This document shows, piece after piece, positions 60,874-64,000 of a stretch of DNA of 64,000 bases (its first letter is position 1; each line of letters opens with the position of its first letter). A model generated the notes under the pieces. That model was not told where the DNA came from and did not search any database. It worked only from the letters and a program-made list of their open reading frames with translations. The DNA is from Arenicola marina (lineage: Eukaryota > Annelida > Polychaeta > Arenicolidae). The stretch lies in contig OZ025263.1 of the NCBI GenBank assembly GCA_964019135.1, positions 18,639,123-18,703,122 of the forward strand, written 5' to 3'. The translations under genes were made by a program, and so were the position numbers.

Positions 60874-60879
60874 ACATTT

Positions 60880-62106
60880 GGAGCACATACTTATTAATCA
60901 GTAATTAAGTCTCCAAAAACACCACAATATGCAAACAGGTTTTTAATAGCAAGTAATAGTGGTTATATGCCATGAAGATCAAAATTTAGTAATATTAGCT
61001 TAGCAAGCGCGCACCCAGACTTACTCCCCTCTCACCAGATATTAGTTTAAGGTGGCTAAACTCTGGAACTAAATATATTTACAATGTTACAATAATTACG
61101 AGAATTGTTTTAAGTATCTTCAACAACTCACTGCACTCACCAAGTCATTATGATTAATGCAGTGAGTAAACTTTTCATCACAGACTCCAGCTTTTTTATA
61201 ATGCCAATACTGTACGATTAAATTTACAGGTCATCATGAGCTTCTCTAAGCAAATGGCAGATGTTACCGTGGTATATTACTTATGATAGTTTAACTTTAC
61301 TTATATGTTTAATGTTTTAAGTTTACTTTATTCAGGTTTACAATTGCAATTTTGTTAAAGCTATGCAAACACTTTGATTTAAATTACGTAAATATGACCA
61401 ATGATTACTTTTAACTGATATGGTCTATATTCATATCAATAAATGAGTCCAACTGTTTTAATTTAAGAAGCTGTTTGCCATATTTAGAATTTGTTCGGAA
61501 TTTTTTGCACAAAGTAATGACAAACATCTAGATTGATCACTAACAACAAGTGCACTGGCCCTTTGATGTCAATATCCCTACCCTTGAATTTTTTTACATA
61601 CAACACTTAACGGTTTTACTGCATACTGCAATACTCAATATCTGGGATTAGAAATGTAAAAGGGTCTACATTATTATTTTTCTAGAATGTACATAATGTA
61701 CTTAAGCTGTTTTGTGTTATTCTGTTTGTTTTCTTGTTCTGTATAATATATGATATTTATCATGATATCATGATATTTCCTCATAATTGATTGATAATAA
61801 TTGATAAAACATGGTAATACTGTGATAATATGGTATGGATATATGTTTTTATGTAATGCTGGTCAAGGAATAGTATTGTAACCTATAAATTGCTCTTGTA
61901 TGTAATTAAATTTAAAAAAATCAATATTATATAAGTATAGTACTGACAATTCTAGTTTTTGTGAACATGGCACAGTAATTGTCAAGTGAAATAACATGGT
62001 GCATGTATATACTTGTAATATGTATGATGTTTAGTTTTATATTCCAACCTTGTTGAATTATCTGTAATGTATAAAGTTGTTCATCTTCATATCTTTAATT
62101 TTCCAG
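60880..62106. other. AT-rich, intron-like sequence before the C48 protease exon
   Basis: No coding signature; strongly AT-rich from 61050 to 62090, ending in a T-rich tract and TTTTCCAG. This is the expected look of an intron leading into the exon at 62107. Confidence 0.55.
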
Positions 62107-64000
62107 ACAACCGGCACAGATACTTCGGTACCGTCAAGGGGGGTAATTGCCGGATTGCCCATTCCTCCGACAGGAGACGGTAAGTACAGAGTTTCGCTTT
62201 TAAAAGGTGACGTCATAATAGACCCCCTGAATGCCCCTTTTCTGCCCCCGGATTCTGCATGTGCTCGCGCTCTTTCTCTGCTTGAACAGGGTAACGGTTG
62301 TGCCGTTGTCTTTTCCTGGGGATCTTACGATCAGGAAGGATTGTTGCTTTGCCGCAGATATCATCAGTGGAGGTCATTCGCAGGGGAAGTCAGCAAGGAG
62401 CGAACTTGGCTCAGTTTGTTACATTCGAAGTATCCAGACTTTTTTGATAGTCATGTGGGAGATGTAGAACTGATTAAGCATGTTCTTTGGGACACTCCGT
62501 ATTTAGATTCCTGTGGTTCTGGGGCGCTCAATATGAGTCCACTTTCTCTACGGGCGTTTTTGTGTGAAAACTGGTTCAGTGAAAGTAACATTGATGCTGT
62601 TTCGAAAATTCTCAACGTGTCCTCCAGCAAGGTGTTTTTCTCACCAATCCATGCTACTTCGGAGCTTCCTGACAATTTTGACTTTTATGCCTTTCCCCTT
62701 AATGTGACGATGGTTGGTTCGTCGACAGTGATCTCACAGACTGTTGGTAGTCACTGGGCCCTCGCTGTGTTTGACGTCAGAGCGAAAGCAGTCTATTATG
62801 GAGACAGCCTTCGGTGGAATGTTCCCTCGGATCTTTGCCAGATAATTCGGCAAAAAGTGCCTGAATCTTTGAAGGCCATTGTATCTTCTTGTTTTGTTCG
62901 GTCCATCGGACGCACTTTTCCTCTTCAAGAAGACGGTCATTCCTGCGGTCCAGTTGTGGCTTTTGTATCAATACTACTGTCCACCTCCCCTGCAAACCAA
63001 ATAAGGTCGTTCTTGCAAGGGAGTCACCACTTAACGGGAAAGTATTCCCAAGCCTCCAGGTACTCGGCGGAGATGCGTTTGTCTTGTTTACTGACCTTGC
63101 TCCAAGGTCGGCCGGTCTATGCACCATTGGGTGCATCTCAGAGCACCAATGGGCCCATGCAATCTGATCAAGATTGGGCTACAGTTATGCGGAAGAGAAT
63201 CCCTAAATCTCTTTGGTCTCACAAACCAGGGCAAACTGGAGATGTGACCGGTGATTGTTTTCCGACGCCATCGCAAAGTTCAGCCAGCGAATTCGTTTCC
63301 GAGTGGCCCACAGTGCAAGAGGTCTACGGCGTTAAGAAGGCATCGCCGCAGAAAATCCCCGCCAAATATGGCAAAGGTCGTCTGTCCCTGAAGAAGACTC
63401 GCCGATGTGTCGATTTCGATGGTGTCAGCGGTGATGCGCCTGCTGTTGGTCATGTGGTTTCGTCTGTGGATGATATATCTGGTGTTTGTCCTGACCATTT
63501 GACTGTTGGTGCTGGTAATTCTTCTGGTGCTCGTGCTGTATCTGGTCTTTGTCATGGAATGTCATCTAGCTGTTCCTCTGAAGATGCCCCTTGTGAACCG
63601 CCAAGCAAGAAGCGTAAGGGTTACGGTGCATGTGATAGAAACGTTCCAGTGTGGGTCCAGAGTCGTTCGCCAATTAAGGTAGTCAGCGAGCAGTCCAATC
63701 ATGACAGCGATGACAGTGACTTTGTTCCAGCCCCACGTAAAATTATCCCTAAGAAAGAGCATGCCTCCAAGACTGTCCCTAAGAGCCAGCAAGCCCCCAA
63801 GATTATCCATAAAAGTAAACATGTCCCCAAGAGTACCCCTAAAAGCAAACATGTCCCCAAGAGTGCCCCTAAAGGTCAGCAAGCCCCCATGAGTATCCCT
63901 AAACCTCAACATGCCTCTAAAGGTATCCCGCAAAATGAGAAATCGGAGTCCAATTCTGGACAGTTAGAAGATGATCACGTGTACGCAAAGTCGAAGTCGC
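62107..64000 (+). CDS. C48 (Ulp1/SENP-like) cysteine protease domain protein, partial at 3' end
   Basis: After a strong 3' splice site (pyrimidine tract and TTCCAG ending at 62106) frame 1 stays open for 631 codons to the window edge. C48 peptidases cleave SUMO or related modifiers. The catalytic set is present in order: His in SHWALAVFD (codon 62752), Asp in YYGDSL (62803), Gln (62926) six residues before Cys in EDGHSCG (62944). The domain starts near 62530 (LSLRAFLCENWFSESNID). Downstream is a low-complexity region with an NLS (PPSKKRK, about 63600) and a degenerate repeat rich in PKS and SKH (about 63740-63930). First exons, start codon and C-terminus are not identified. Such domains also occur in DNA transposons, and three TIR elements lie just upstream, so a transposon-derived or domesticated origin is possible. 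The frame is not a shadow: codon use and catalytic motifs are coherent throughout. Confidence 0.8.

Noticed and set aside
62777..63933. Several minus-strand frames of 62-123 codons
   Set aside because: Antisense shadows of the C48 protease exon, whose own frame is open throughout.

Overview
The window is eukaryotic: split genes with GT-AG introns, polyadenylation signals, tRNA-derived SINEs, MITE-type transposons and very large minisatellite load. The best fit is an invertebrate chordate, most likely amphioxus (Branchiostoma). Reasons: a DNase I of chordate type, a death-fold adaptor with a non-vertebrate domain order, and minisatellites whose units span exon/intron junctions, a class I recall being described in amphioxus under the name 'mirage'. 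A hemichordate or echinoderm cannot be excluded from sequence alone.

Four protein-coding loci are supported, all on the + strand. (1) 3286-4305: an intronless coding region for an ankyrin-repeat/SOCS-box (ASB-like) protein, a predicted Cullin-5 ubiquitin-ligase substrate receptor. (2) 20576-33129: six coding exons joining in perfect phase into a 759-residue protein with N-terminal CARD, long coiled coil, charged linker and C-terminal Death domain. (3) 34942-43394: eight coding exons giving a complete 285-residue secreted DNase I with all catalytic residues. (4) 62107-64000: a 631-codon open exon running off the window, with a C48 (Ulp1/SENP-like) cysteine protease domain, an NLS and a KS/PK-rich repetitive tail.

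Between them lie repeats. 1-3 kb: a 43-bp minisatellite, a MITE whose end was amplified eightfold, a degenerate array. 4.5-5.3 kb: 34-bp array. 5.7-14 kb: dispersed repeats, a TIR element at 7245-8399, two MITEs. 14.3-17.4 kb: 56-bp array with an 879-bp higher-order repeat. 17.9-20.2 kb: MITE, small arrays, two foldbacks. 24.2-30.3 kb: intron 4 of the CARD/Death gene is filled with 37 copies of a 78-bp unit and about 106 copies of a 31-bp unit, both made from the gene's own exon-4 end plus 7 nt of intron, giving about 140 copies of the same 5' splice site. Intron 3 of the DNase gene holds a second, smaller array of the same kind. 47.1 kb: three same-strand CTCF-like motifs. 48.9-55.4 kb: a 6.5-kb array of a 14-bp unit. 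55.6-60.9 kb: three separate TIR elements upstream of the protease exon.

Functionally, the CARD/Death protein looks like a signalling adaptor, the DNase a secreted nuclease, the ASB protein a ubiquitin-ligase adaptor. I see no evidence that they form a co-regulated unit. Nearly all long open frames inside the arrays are by-products of repetition.
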